From NCBI GenBank assembly GCA_031272095.1, contig JAISUM010000079.1, positions 1-49,717 on the forward strand: DNA of 49,717 nucleotides, in the 5' to 3' direction. The translations under genes were made by a program, and so were the position numbers. Source of the stretch: Candidatus Symbiothrix sp. Lineage in GTDB: Bacteria > Bacteroidota > Bacteroidia > Bacteroidales > Azobacteroidaceae. A model generated the notes under the pieces. The model was not told the DNA's origin and made no database searches. It saw only the letters and a program-made list of their open reading frames with translations. Numbering within the stretch: position 1 is the stretch's first letter; every line of letters begins with the position of its first letter. Below are positions 1 to 7,481 of this stretch, in pieces.

Positions 1-185
1 ATTGCGCATCTCGAACAGACCGTTAATTCTTTTCAAGCCATTGGGTAGCATATCCGATATTCATATTTCGTAATCACCGGCAAAGATAGTGATTTTTTCG
101 GTGAAATCATCAATTTTGTAAGTGGATTTCCATCTTTGTTGGTCGGGAAACTGCCGTTCCCTCATTTTTTACCTAATTTTAATCG

Positions 186-303
186 ACAAAACAACCACAG
201 TAGCAAAGATTTGTCATCTCACAAAACCAAACCTCATTAGATCATTTTTTTAATGAGGTTGGCGTTTATGGCTTGTAACTAACTGCTACTGTGGTTGTTT
301 TGT
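186..303. repeat. Nested palindromic element, 20-bp perfect terminal inverted repeats
   Basis: The left arm ACAAAACAACCACAGTAGCA (186-205) is exactly repeated in reverse complement at 284-303. Inside it a second stem pairs 227-239 with 251-262 (AACCTCATTA against TAATGAGGTT, with one bulged A), around a loop of about 11 nt. TTAA occurs close to both ends (179-182 and 303-306). It could be a tiny non-autonomous transposon remnant, a structured RNA or a recombination site. No open frame is inside. The structure is certain from the sequence; its function is not known. Confidence 0.75.
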
Positions 304-418
304 TAAATTGAATGAGGTGGAAATGATGTTTTTCCAATCGCTCAGCACAGATCATTTTTCACGGTTGTGAAATTTGCATAGGGCAACGTCCCATGTGAGC
401 TTCGCAGCACAGTCACCG

Positions 419-528
419 TCCCGCGTAGGGATGGAATGTGGTAAAATATATACACATTGCGTACCTAACGGCACGCGGGGTTTGTGGAACCATTTTTTTC
501 TACCAACATAATGTGCCTAACGGCACAT
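419..528. repeat. Cluster of small hairpins with TAAC loops (dispersed repeat, copy A)
   Basis: Three hairpins follow one another: TCCC/GGGA at 419-431, GCGTACC-TAAC-GGCACGC at 459-476 (one mismatch) and ATGTGCC-TAAC-GGCACAT at 511-528 (seven perfect pairs). The last is preceded by TTTCTACCAACAT (497-509). The same preceding block and the same loop recur on the minus strand at 16255-16285, where the stem is TGTCCC/GGGACA. The stem therefore changed on both sides while pairing was kept. Confidence 0.7.
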
Positions 529-624
529 ACAGCGACATTAGGTATTATATACGATATTCATTTAAAATAAAATAGGTATCTATTGCCGAGCCGCAATGCC
601 GGATCACGACTTGCATCGGGACGG

Positions 625-882
625 TCAAAACGAATTTATAAAACACATCTTTACTGCTTTTTCCCGTGAAATTGTTCGTAAAATTATTTGTGTTTTGCGT
701 AAATTAATTTTCCAAGCCTGCAATTTGTCGGAAAAATTGACAAACTCCACTGCCAGAAAACCCTGCGTCGGATTAGGATAGATTTTGACGTCCTGTTTGC
801 CGATTTTGTCGGTGAGCGCCGTCAGCGTGTCCGTTTCGGCAGTCTGTCGGTCGGCACGATGCGCCGAAGATGGCAGCGCCGC
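625..882 (-). pseudogene. Remnant of a secreted protein with a T9SS-type C-terminal sorting domain
   Basis: An 85-codon open frame, bounded upstream by an in-frame TGA (883-885) and without an ATG near its beginning, reads into KIYPNPTQGFLAVEFVN followed by SDKLQAWKINL. This is the typical opening of the Bacteroidota type A (Por) secretion C-terminal domain. After about 25 residues the match stops: the expected core ending in a Gly-x-Tyr strand is missing, and the frame runs on in unrelated residues to TGA at 625-627. The catalytic or structural part of the protein is absent. I read this as the broken tail of a lost gene, lying just beyond the terminator of the lrp-type gene. Confidence 0.55.
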
Positions 883-924
883 TCAAACAAAGTAATAATA
901 TTTTTGAAAGTGCAAAAAAAATCA

Positions 925-981
925 GGAAAAAATCACGAAAAAACAAGCGAGGCGGACTTCCATAACGAAAGTCAGCCTCGC
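925..981 (-). terminator. Intrinsic terminator after the FKBP/Lrp-type genes
   Basis: GCGAGGC (947-953) pairs with GCCTCGC (975-981), and ACTT/AAGT extends the stem inside. On the minus strand the stem is followed by a T-rich tail (TTGTTTTTTCG). It lies 24 bp past the stop codon of the Lrp-type gene and closes the minus-strand block. Confidence 0.75.
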
Positions 982-1005
982 CGTGTCGTATTGTTGATGC
1001 GTCGG

Positions 1006-1461
1006 TTACAGCACCGGGATTTCCCGTTTGATGCTTTGACGCAGTGTAATCAGGGTTTCGGTGGAGACAACGCCGGGTATTTCCTGAATCTGACCGTTGA
1101 GAATTTCCATAAAATGTTCATTATCACGGGCATACATTTTGATGAGCATTGTATAGGGTCCGGTAGTGAAATTACATTCGACCACTTCGGGAATTTTTTC
1201 AAATTCCGGCACTACGTCTTTATACATAGAGCCTCGTTCTAATTTGACGCCTATATAGGTGCAGGTATTAAAGCCTAATTCGATGGGGTTGAGATGATAG
1301 CCGGAGCCAACAATCACATTCATTTCTATCAGTTTCTGCACTCGTTGGTGGATGGCTGCGCGGGATACGCCACAGACTTCCGCCACATCTCTGAATGGGA
1401 TGCGTGCGTTGTGTGAAATGATATTGAGAATGTTTTTGTCTAAAGCATCCAATTTTTCCAT
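1006..1461 (-). CDS. Lrp/AsnC family transcriptional regulator
   Basis: A 151-residue protein of the usual length for the feast/famine regulator family. Residues 1-60 form the winged helix-turn-helix (LDKNILNIISHNARIPF, then RDVAEVCGVSRAAIHQRVQKL), and residues about 70-145 form the RAM/AsnC effector-binding and oligomerisation domain (GPYTMLIKMYARDNEHF). Members bind amino acids or related small molecules and control amino-acid metabolism genes; the effector here cannot be read from the sequence. The gene starts 9 bp after the FKBP lipoprotein stop codon and is probably co-transcribed with it. A terminator follows at 925-981. Confidence 0.92.
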   Translation of the reverse strand: MEKLDALDKNILNIISHNARIPFRDVAEVCGVSRAAIHQRVQKLIEMNVIVGSGYHLNPIELGFNTCTYIGVKLERGSMYKDVVPEFEKIPEVVECNFTTGPYTMLIKMYARDNEHFMEILNGQIQEIPGVVSTETLITLRQSIKREIPVL

Positions 1462-1470
1462 ACTACAGTT

Positions 1471-2370
1471 TTATTTTTCGGGCTTTACAATGTCCACCAA
1501 TTCGATTTCAAAAATCAAAGTAGAAAAGGGTTTGATTTGTTCGCTGCGTTCTTGCGAGCCGTAAGCGAGATTTTCCGGAATGTAGAACAGATATTTGGAG
1601 CCGACTTTCATGTGTTGCAGCCCTTCTGTCCAACCTTTGATGACGCCGGTCAGCGCAAATTCGGCGGGTGTTTCCGATGCTAAATTGCCGTCAAAAACTT
1701 CGCCTTTAATATTGGTACCTTGATATTTGACTTTCACATGGTCGCTTGCCTGGGGGATAGCACCTGTCCCTTCGGTGATCACTTTGTATTGCAAGCCGCT
1801 TTCCAAAGTAACAACGCCTTCAGCTGTTTTGTTCTTTTCCAAATACTCGATATTTTCCTGTTTCCAATCGGCATATTTCGATGTGAGGGCTGCCGAATGA
1901 ACTTGTTCGAGCAAAGTGTTGAACAGCATTTGCGCTTCCGATTCGCTGATGCGCAGATTTTTCTTGGTCAAAGCAGCGACTACGCCTGCGGTCAAATCTT
2001 CGACGTTGATGCTTTTGCTCGAATCGCCTTCAAAAACATAAGCGCTTAATTGCGGGATTTGTTGCGCAGCGATTGAACCGCCGATTTGCACGCCTAATGA
2101 ATAGGCTTTCGCTTTTTTGTCTTCCTGATTTACCGATATCGCTTCTTGAAAGCCTCTGATAAATTCTTTCAAATAAGCAGAATCAATTTGTGTTGCAACA
2201 TACTGACCGAAGCCTTGTTGGTTACCACCCAAGTTTACCCCGAAAGCATAAGAAAGCGAATCGACATCCGTTTTCAGACTTGCTTTAGGCGTTTTTGCAC
2301 CGCATGAGAATAATGTGATTCCCATAACTACCACCAATGATAATAATGATACATTGACTAACTTTTTCAT
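1471..2370 (-). CDS. FKBP-type peptidyl-prolyl cis-trans isomerase, lipoprotein
   Basis: A 299-residue predicted lipoprotein: a hydrophobic signal ends in the lipobox LFSC with acylated Cys23. Residues about 35-180 contain two FKBP_N-like helical segments (SYAFGVNLGG and AYSLGVQIGG) as in Mip/FkpA chaperones. The C-terminal FKBP fold runs from about 190 (GVVTLESGLQYKVITEGTG) to the end (YIPENLAYGSQ, then FEIELVDI). It should assist folding of exported proteins in the periplasm or at the outer membrane. A promoter-like TACTTTTG lies at 2425-2432 on the minus strand, so the gene may be transcribed apart from the acyltransferase upstream. Confidence 0.92.
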   Translation of the reverse strand: MKKLVNVSLLSLVVVMGITLFSCGAKTPKASLKTDVDSLSYAFGVNLGGNQQGFGQYVATQIDSAYLKEFIRGFQEAISVNQEDKKAKAYSLGVQIGGSIAAQQIPQLSAYVFEGDSSKSINVEDLTAGVVAALTKKNLRISESEAQMLFNTLLEQVHSAALTSKYADWKQENIEYLEKNKTAEGVVTLESGLQYKVITEGTGAIPQASDHVKVKYQGTNIKGEVFDGNLASETPAEFALTGVIKGWTEGLQHMKVGSKYLFYIPENLAYGSQERSEQIKPFSTLIFEIELVDIVKPEK

Positions 2371-2424
2371 TTCTTTTTTAATTAGATTGATATAATAATT
2401 TTATGATTTACCATAATCGGGCTG

Positions 2425-2432
2425 CAAAAGTA
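2425..2432 (-). promoter_or_regulatory. -7 promoter element before the FKBP gene
   Basis: TACTTTTG followed by CAGCCC on the minus strand matches the Bacteroidota -7 pattern TAnnTTTG. No clear -33 TTTG lies at the usual distance, so this is a moderate call. It directly abuts the stop codon of the upstream acyltransferase gene. Confidence 0.5.
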
Positions 2433-3488
2433 CTATTTTTTCTTGATATATTCGATAATTTGTTCGATTTTTTTTTCGCATGCCTCTGATATTTTCTCCA
2501 AATGCAGCAATTTTACTGTCTGACCTCTGATTTTATCTATCAAAATGCAAGTAAAAAAGATGGCAAGTGCATAGCCGATAATGAACAAAATTGTCAGCGC
2601 CGTCGGATGCGTTGAGTTGAAATGCGCGATGGGTGCTACATAGAGTTGTTCTTTTATATAGGGATGTTCGTGGATCAGATAGACCGCCAAAGCTGAAGTT
2701 GCCATCCAATTTATTGTCTTGTTTTGCAGTTTGATACAGCGAAACACGTTAAAAACGGCAATTGCCATCAAAATCAGCAGCGGGCTGTTGTAATGAAACG
2801 AAAAGCGATAGATATAACCGGAAACCGTCGGCGGCGTGAATACGCAGCCGACGTAGGCTATTGCTGCAATAGCCGCCCATGCACACAACGATCGGCGCAA
2901 TGTCCGGCGGCGCGTGCTTTCTGCTATTGGCGAATACAGACGTAAGTATCTTCCAATCAGATAGATATAGATGAACAGCAACAATGATTTTCCTGCCGTA
3001 TAGCGATTGTAGTACCAGATAATGCCGATGTAGATGCACAGATAGAAGAAGACCAAGAGTGTCAGCAACAAGTCGCGGCGGCTCATCCGCTCTATCGCTT
3101 TGTTGAGCAAGGGCGCTATCAGATAGAGCTGCGCATAATAAAAGATGAACCAGTAAAAATTGTTACTGAACGGCAAAAACGACCTGAACAGCGTCATTTT
3201 ATCCCAAGCGTCGCCGTTCCACAGCACAGAAACGACGTAGAGTGAAAAGCCGTAAAATGCGATGACGCCAAACAGCCGAATCAGTCCTTTGATTTTTGTT
3301 TTGATGCCGAAATAGCCTGAAATCAGAATGAAACAGACGACGCCGATGTGCAGCACCGTTTGTGCGCCGCTCAAAGTTGCCGACGGCAGCAAGGCTCCGG
3401 AAAAATGATAAACCGTGATCAGCAGCATGCTGAACAGTCGCAGCAGTTCGAGATTGGATTCACGCGGTAGTTTATTCGTCATATTCAT
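2433..3488 (-). CDS. Acyltransferase 3 family membrane protein
   Basis: A 351-residue polytopic membrane protein. It opens with RESNLELLRLFSMLLITVYHFSG, whose R(x)10H spacing is typical of the acyltransferase-3 (OafA/NodX-like) family, and has about ten hydrophobic segments. Relatives transfer acetyl or other acyl groups to cell-surface sugars, and the neighbouring glycosyltransferase is in keeping with an envelope role. The substrate is unknown. The space before the start codon is filled by a TCTA-type tandem array (3496-3537), which replaces an ordinary ribosome-binding region. The C-terminal tail is lysine-rich (EKISEACEKKIEQIIEYIKKK) and probably cytoplasmic. Confidence 0.85.
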   Translation of the reverse strand: MNMTNKLPRESNLELLRLFSMLLITVYHFSGALLPSATLSGAQTVLHIGVVCFILISGYFGIKTKIKGLIRLFGVIAFYGFSLYVVSVLWNGDAWDKMTLFRSFLPFSNNFYWFIFYYAQLYLIAPLLNKAIERMSRRDLLLTLLVFFYLCIYIGIIWYYNRYTAGKSLLLFIYIYLIGRYLRLYSPIAESTRRRTLRRSLCAWAAIAAIAYVGCVFTPPTVSGYIYRFSFHYNSPLLILMAIAVFNVFRCIKLQNKTINWMATSALAVYLIHEHPYIKEQLYVAPIAHFNSTHPTALTILFIIGYALAIFFTCILIDKIRGQTVKLLHLEKISEACEKKIEQIIEYIKKK

Positions 3489-3495
3489 CTGTAAA

Positions 3496-3537
3496 TCTAA
3501 TGTCTATAAGTCTATAAGTCTATTTGTCTATTCGTCT
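3496..3537. repeat. TCTA tandem array, 8-bp period, between S4 gene and acyltransferase
   Basis: On the plus strand the units read TCTAATG, TCTATAAG, TCTATAAG, TCTATTTG, TCTATTCG and TCTG. The array begins at the stop codon of the S4-domain gene and ends just before the acyltransferase start codon, so it occupies the whole junction of two minus-strand genes. It is in antisense orientation to them. It belongs to the same family as the arrays at 9461, 33511, 33731 and 34242. Confidence 0.8.
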
Positions 3538-3923
3538 GTGGTTTCTTCTTCCCATTCAAAGAATGCGTCCAAATCGCGCCGTTCTTTTTTAGTGGGGCGA
3601 CCGGTGCCGTGCGCTCTGTCCACAAAGCCCGACAGGCGTTGCAGTTCGAGGATTTCGTACTGATCGGCGGGGGTGATATTTTCCATATAAATGGGAACCA
3701 AAGCGGCTCCTACGCGGTTTTCGGTCAGTCCGACGACGCGAAAAGAGTAGGTGATTGGCGGTTTGCGTACTTGTACCGTATCGCCGATTCGCAACATGCG
3801 CGAAGGTTTGACGGGCTGGTCATTGACCGAGACGCGATTTTTTTTGCAGGCTTCGATAGCGATATTGCGCGTTTTGAAGATGCGTGTCGCCCACAGCCAT
3901 TTATCTATTCTGACCTCGTTCAC
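3528..3923 (-). CDS. RNA-binding S4 domain protein (Hsp15-like)
   Basis: A 131-residue protein with an S4 fold at the N-terminus (VRIDKWLWATRIFKTRNIAIEACKKNRVSVN) and the short basic C-terminal motif GTGRPTKKERRD of the Hsp15/YrfH group, which binds stalled 50S subunits carrying peptidyl-tRNA. The start is GTG at 3921-3923. It is chosen because it overlaps the TGA of the glycosyltransferase (GTGA) and begins directly with the conserved DKWLW region. The last codons run into a tandem array. Confidence 0.88.
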   Translation of the reverse strand: MNEVRIDKWLWATRIFKTRNIAIEACKKNRVSVNDQPVKPSRMLRIGDTVQVRKPPITYSFRVVGLTENRVGAALVPIYMENITPADQYEILELQRLSGFVDRAHGTGRPTKKERRDLDAFFEWEEETTDE

Positions 3924-4867
3924 AGTTCGTCTATAATATCGTATTTATTGCGTTCCGACGCATTGCGTGTAACCAATTCGCCGAGAAAACCTGCCAAGAA
4001 AAGCTGTGTGCCGATAATCATTGCGGCGATAGCGATATAAAAATAGGGCATATTGGTGATCAGCGGGGCGGCAACGCCTTTGTGCAGCGCATACCATTTG
4101 ATGCTACCGACCATCACGACTGCAAAAGCACCGAGCAGAAACATCAGGCTGCCGATCAGCCCGAAGAAGTGCATGGGTTTTTTTCCGAATTTTGAGAGAA
4201 ACCATAGTGTAAACAGATCCAAATAGCCATTGGTGAAGCGGCTGACGCCAAATTTTGAGCTGCCGTATTTGCGTTTGCGGTGTTTCACTACTTTTTCTCC
4301 GATGCGGGTAAATCCGGCATTTTTTGCCAGAAACGGGATCCATCGGTGCATATCGTTATACACCTCAATATTTTTCACCACCCGCTTGTCGTAGGCTTTC
4401 AAGCCGCAATTAAAATCGTGCAGTTTGATGCCCGAAAACAGCCGTGCCGTGGCGTTGAAAAGTTTGGTAGGCAGCGTTTTGGTCAGCGGGTCGTAGCGTT
4501 TTTTCTTCCATCCGGAAACCAAGTGGTATTTGTCGTCTTTGATCATCTTGTAAAGCGCCGGAATTTCGTCGGGGCTGTCCTGCAAATCGGCGTCCATCGT
4601 AATGACCACCTCGCCTTGCGTCTTGCGGAAAGCCGAATGTAAGGCGGGCGATTTGCCGTAATTGCGCTGAAAACGCAGTGCGCGGACTTCGGGATGTGCC
4701 TGTTTCAGCTCGCGAATCACGTCCCACGAATTGTCGGTGCTGCCGTCGTCCACAAAAATCACTTCGTAAGTGTAATGTTCGCGCTTCATCACCCGTTCGA
4801 TCCAAGCGTAGAGTTCGGGCAGCGATTCCGCCTCGTTGAACAAAGGAATAACGATTGAAATATCCAT
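3920..4867 (-). CDS. Family 2 glycosyltransferase, polyprenyl-phosphate sugar type
   Basis: About 315 residues. I start at 4867 (MDISIVIPLFNEAESLPELY) because this is where the GT-A fold begins; the frame stays open upstream but that part overlaps hisG and has no family similarity. Visible motifs are FVDDGSTDNS, the MDADLQDSPDE metal-binding region and SGWKKKRYDPLTK. Two membrane segments near residues 235-300 follow, as in DPM1/GtrB/ArnC-type enzymes that load a sugar onto undecaprenyl phosphate on the cytoplasmic face. The gene lies 5 bp after hisG and overlaps the S4 gene by 4 bp, so the three are probably translated from one message. Confidence 0.9.
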   Translation of the reverse strand: MDISIVIPLFNEAESLPELYAWIERVMKREHYTYEVIFVDDGSTDNSWDVIRELKQAHPEVRALRFQRNYGKSPALHSAFRKTQGEVVITMDADLQDSPDEIPALYKMIKDDKYHLVSGWKKKRYDPLTKTLPTKLFNATARLFSGIKLHDFNCGLKAYDKRVVKNIEVYNDMHRWIPFLAKNAGFTRIGEKVVKHRKRKYGSSKFGVSRFTNGYLDLFTLWFLSKFGKKPMHFFGLIGSLMFLLGAFAVVMVGSIKWYALHKGVAAPLITNMPYFYIAIAAMIIGTQLFLAGFLGELVTRNASERNKYDIIDEL

Positions 4868-4872
4868 AATTT

Positions 4873-5724
4873 TTACAGTATCATTTTTTCTATCGGGACA
4901 ATCAGGATGCCTTCTGCGCCGAACGATTTCAGTTTGCCGATGATTTCCCAGAACCGTTTTTCGTCGATCACGGAATGTACCGAACTCCAATTGGCTTGCG
5001 CTAACGGTAGCACGGTTGGACTTTTCATGCCGGGCAGGATGTCGATGATTTCCTGCAAGCGGTCGTTGGGTGCATTCAACAGAATATATTTTTTGCCTTC
5101 CGCCGTCTGAACTGCGTCGATGCGGAACAGCAATTCGTTCAGGATGGTACGTTTCTCTTTGGTCAGCTGCGGACAGGCGAGCAGGAGCGCTTCGGATTGC
5201 ATCACGATTTCCACTTCTTTCAAATGGTTGCTGATCAAGGTGCTGCCGGAACTTACAATATCGAAAATGGCGTCTGCTAAGCCTATTCCGGGCGCAATTT
5301 CGACCGAGCCGCTGATGACGTGAATATCGGCTTTGATGGCATGCTTATGCAAGAAGGTTTTCAAGATTTCGGGATAGGATGTGGCGATTTTTTTGCCTGC
5401 AAACCAATTCAATCCGGTGTAATCTTCTTCTTTCGGAATGGCTAACGACAAACGGCAACGGCTGAAATTCAGTCGTTTGACTACCTCTGCCTGCTGTTGT
5501 TTTTCGATGTATTCGTTTTCGCCTACGATGCCGGCGTCGGCAACGCCATCGGCAACTGCCTGCGGAATATCGTCGTCGCGCAAAAATAATAACTCTACCG
5601 GAAAACTTTTCGCCGGTACCAACAGACTGCGTTTGCTCGCCTGTAGCTTGATGCCGGCTTCGCTCAACAATTCCATCGTCTCTTCATATAAGCGACCTTT
5701 CGCTTGAACTGCTATTCTTAACAT
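4873..5724 (-). CDS. hisG: ATP phosphoribosyltransferase
   Basis: A 283-residue long-form HisG, the first and feedback-controlled enzyme of histidine synthesis (ATP plus PRPP to phosphoribosyl-ATP). The N-terminal catalytic part starts LRIAVQAKGRL and includes GVADAGIVGENEY and SGSVEIAPGIGLADAIFDIV (PRPP-binding region). The last 75 residues (from about NAPNDRLQEIIDILPG) form the ACT-like regulatory domain that binds histidine. No other his gene is near: the flanking genes are the 7TM-HD protein and a glycosyltransferase, although hisD, hisC and hisB often follow hisG in Bacteroidales. Confidence 0.95.
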   Translation of the reverse strand: MLRIAVQAKGRLYEETMELLSEAGIKLQASKRSLLVPAKSFPVELLFLRDDDIPQAVADGVADAGIVGENEYIEKQQQAEVVKRLNFSRCRLSLAIPKEEDYTGLNWFAGKKIATSYPEILKTFLHKHAIKADIHVISGSVEIAPGIGLADAIFDIVSSGSTLISNHLKEVEIVMQSEALLLACPQLTKEKRTILNELLFRIDAVQTAEGKKYILLNAPNDRLQEIIDILPGMKSPTVLPLAQANWSSVHSVIDEKRFWEIIGKLKSFGAEGILIVPIEKMIL

Positions 5725-5731
5725 ATTATTT

Positions 5732-7402
5732 TTAAACTTTTGATTCTTGATTTTTATTTAATTCGGGATAACTGATGCGCGAATGATAGACCGACAACAG
5801 TTTTTCTACAAACACATTTTTGATGGCGCTGATATTTTGGAAGGTCAAGGGTGCATTGTTCAGCAGCCCTTCGGCGATTTGTCCGTCGATGATGCGATTG
5901 ACCAAATTGCGTATCGATTCTTCGGTATATTCTTTCAAGCTGCGCGACGAGGCTTCGACGGCGTCTGCCATCATTAGAATGGCGGTCTCTTTGGTGTCGG
6001 GATTGACGCCTTTGTAGGTGAAAGCTTCTTCATCTATCGGCTCGTCGGGGTGCTGATTTTTGAACGAATTATAGAAATAGCGCGTTTTCCCGGTGCCATG
6101 ATGCGTCAAAATAAATTTGATGATGGCTTCCGGTATGCCGTAATGTCGGGCGATTTTCACGCCGTCGGGGACGTGTTTGGTAATGACACGGGCGCTTTCT
6201 TCAAAGCTCAAGCGGTCGTGCGGATTGTTGCCCGGCATCGCGTTTTCGGTGAAATACGCCGGATTTTCCATTTTGCCGAGATCGTGATACAAAGCGCCTG
6301 TGCGAATCAGCTGCGGATTGGCATTGACTTTGGCGGCGGCGGCTGTCCCCAACATCGACACCTGCAATGAGTGTTGAAAAGTGCCGGGAGCTTTTTCCGA
6401 CAGTTCCGTCAGCGCCGGCAAATTGATGTCCGACAGTTCTACCAAGGTTACGTTGGAGATATATCCGAAGATTTTTTCGATGATGTAAATGAAGGGATAA
6501 GTAAAGAGTATAAACAGGAAATTGACGCCGAAATTCAATATCAAACGCCAGTCTATCTGCGTCAAATCATTGTCGCGATACAGCAACAAGCCCATATACA
6601 CTACAAGGTAAGTCGCTAAAATGAAGATTGCGCAACGGATCAGCTCCGAGCGTTTGGTCAGATCTTTCAGAACATAAAGGGCGACGGCGCACACGATAAA
6701 CTGCATCAGCAGAAATTCAAAAGGCGCGGCAACCATCAGTGAGCAGATCAAAACGGTGATCGTATGCGTCATCTGTGCGGTGCGCGATTCAAAAAAGGTG
6801 CGTATGACAATCGGGATAATGGCGTAGGGGATGATATAAATATAGGAAAAGCCTGACCGGAGGCAGAGTTCGGTTACGATGACAAACAATGCGACCATCA
6901 GCAGCAGAAACGCCACATCTTTGCGCTTGGGATAAATTTTGCGCCGGAAAAATGCCAAATACAGCAGCAGACATGCCATCAGTCCGGCGATCAAAATGGA
7001 AATGCCTGTCATCAAGCCGATTCGACGCATTAACGTGCTGCTCTTACTTGTTTCTATACGCCGCATCGACGACAGCAAGCGCCCTACATAAGCATTGACG
7101 ATCTCGCCCCGATCGATGATTTTTTCGCCTGCCTGTATGTGCTGCTCTACGGTATCGGTGCGCGTTACCACATAGCGATACACTTCGCCCGACGCCGTCA
7201 GCGAGTCTGTCGTAACGGTGTCTGTCCGTTCCTGCGTTTGATAAACCGGAAAATCGAAGGGTGCGGTAATCAAACCGGATTTCCACGGCTTGCCTTCCTC
7301 AAAAACATATTCGGAGGCATGTTTGCGGGGAAACAAAGCTATTATCACTATCGTTACAATAATGAAATAGAGATAAACCGGTAATTCGGGTAACTTTTTC
7401 AT
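5732..7402 (-). CDS. 7TM-HD family membrane phosphohydrolase (PgpH/YqfF-like)
   Basis: About 556 residues. I start at 7402 (MKKLPELPVYLYFI) because the upstream in-frame codons lie within the promoter. An N-terminal membrane segment is followed by an extracytoplasmic 7TMR-HDED domain (residues about 40-125), a seven-helix membrane block (about 135-320) and a cytoplasmic HD domain. The HD domain has the metal ligands H373-D374 in ALYHDLGKM and a further histidine pair in ILTHHGTG. Firmicute PgpH with this layout hydrolyses cyclic di-AMP, and that is the likely role. hisG follows after 7 bp. Confidence 0.9.
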   Translation of the reverse strand: MKKLPELPVYLYFIIVTIVIIALFPRKHASEYVFEEGKPWKSGLITAPFDFPVYQTQERTDTVTTDSLTASGEVYRYVVTRTDTVEQHIQAGEKIIDRGEIVNAYVGRLLSSMRRIETSKSSTLMRRIGLMTGISILIAGLMACLLLYLAFFRRKIYPKRKDVAFLLLMVALFVIVTELCLRSGFSYIYIIPYAIIPIVIRTFFESRTAQMTHTITVLICSLMVAAPFEFLLMQFIVCAVALYVLKDLTKRSELIRCAIFILATYLVVYMGLLLYRDNDLTQIDWRLILNFGVNFLFILFTYPFIYIIEKIFGYISNVTLVELSDINLPALTELSEKAPGTFQHSLQVSMLGTAAAAKVNANPQLIRTGALYHDLGKMENPAYFTENAMPGNNPHDRLSFEESARVITKHVPDGVKIARHYGIPEAIIKFILTHHGTGKTRYFYNSFKNQHPDEPIDEEAFTYKGVNPDTKETAILMMADAVEASSRSLKEYTEESIRNLVNRIIDGQIAEGLLNNAPLTFQNISAIKNVFVEKLLSVYHSRISYPELNKNQESKV

Positions 7403-7413
7403 ATTTATTGGTG

Positions 7414-7444
7414 CAAAGGTATAACTTTCATTTTGAATTGTCAA
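7414..7444 (-). promoter_or_regulatory. Promoter of the 7TM-HD gene and following genes
   Basis: On the minus strand TTG (7444-7442), a 20-bp spacer and TACCTTTG (7421-7414) give the Bacteroidota -33/-7 arrangement. The -7 element ends only 11 bp before the ATG, so the message has almost no leader. This also argues against a start codon further upstream. Confidence 0.75.
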
Positions 7445-7481
7445 TTTTTTCCAATAATTTTGCTGAAAATTTTTGCATAAT

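Larger units (their letters stand above)
1..624. other. Gene-poor repeat-rich intergenic stretch
   Basis: I find no convincing gene here. The stretch holds a 118-bp nested palindrome (186-303) and a run of short hairpins between about 380 and 530, two of them with the same TAAC loop. One small minus-strand open frame (61-165, 34 codons) lies in it, overlapped by a TATCTTTG promoter-like motif on the minus strand at 82-89. I do not recognise its product and treat it as unproven. The remainder is AT-rich with no RNA gene that I can identify. Confidence 0.6.

Noticed and set aside
596..781. 61-codon plus-strand open frame
   Set aside because: It has no family similarity I recognise and overlaps the minus-strand remnant of a sorting domain.
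859..1242. Plus-strand open frame over the terminator and the Lrp-type gene
   Set aside because: It crosses a terminator hairpin and is antisense to a well-supported gene.
4868..4990. Extension of the glycosyltransferase N-terminus into hisG
   Set aside because: The extra residues are out-of-frame hisG sequence, and the family fold starts at MDISIVIPLFNE.
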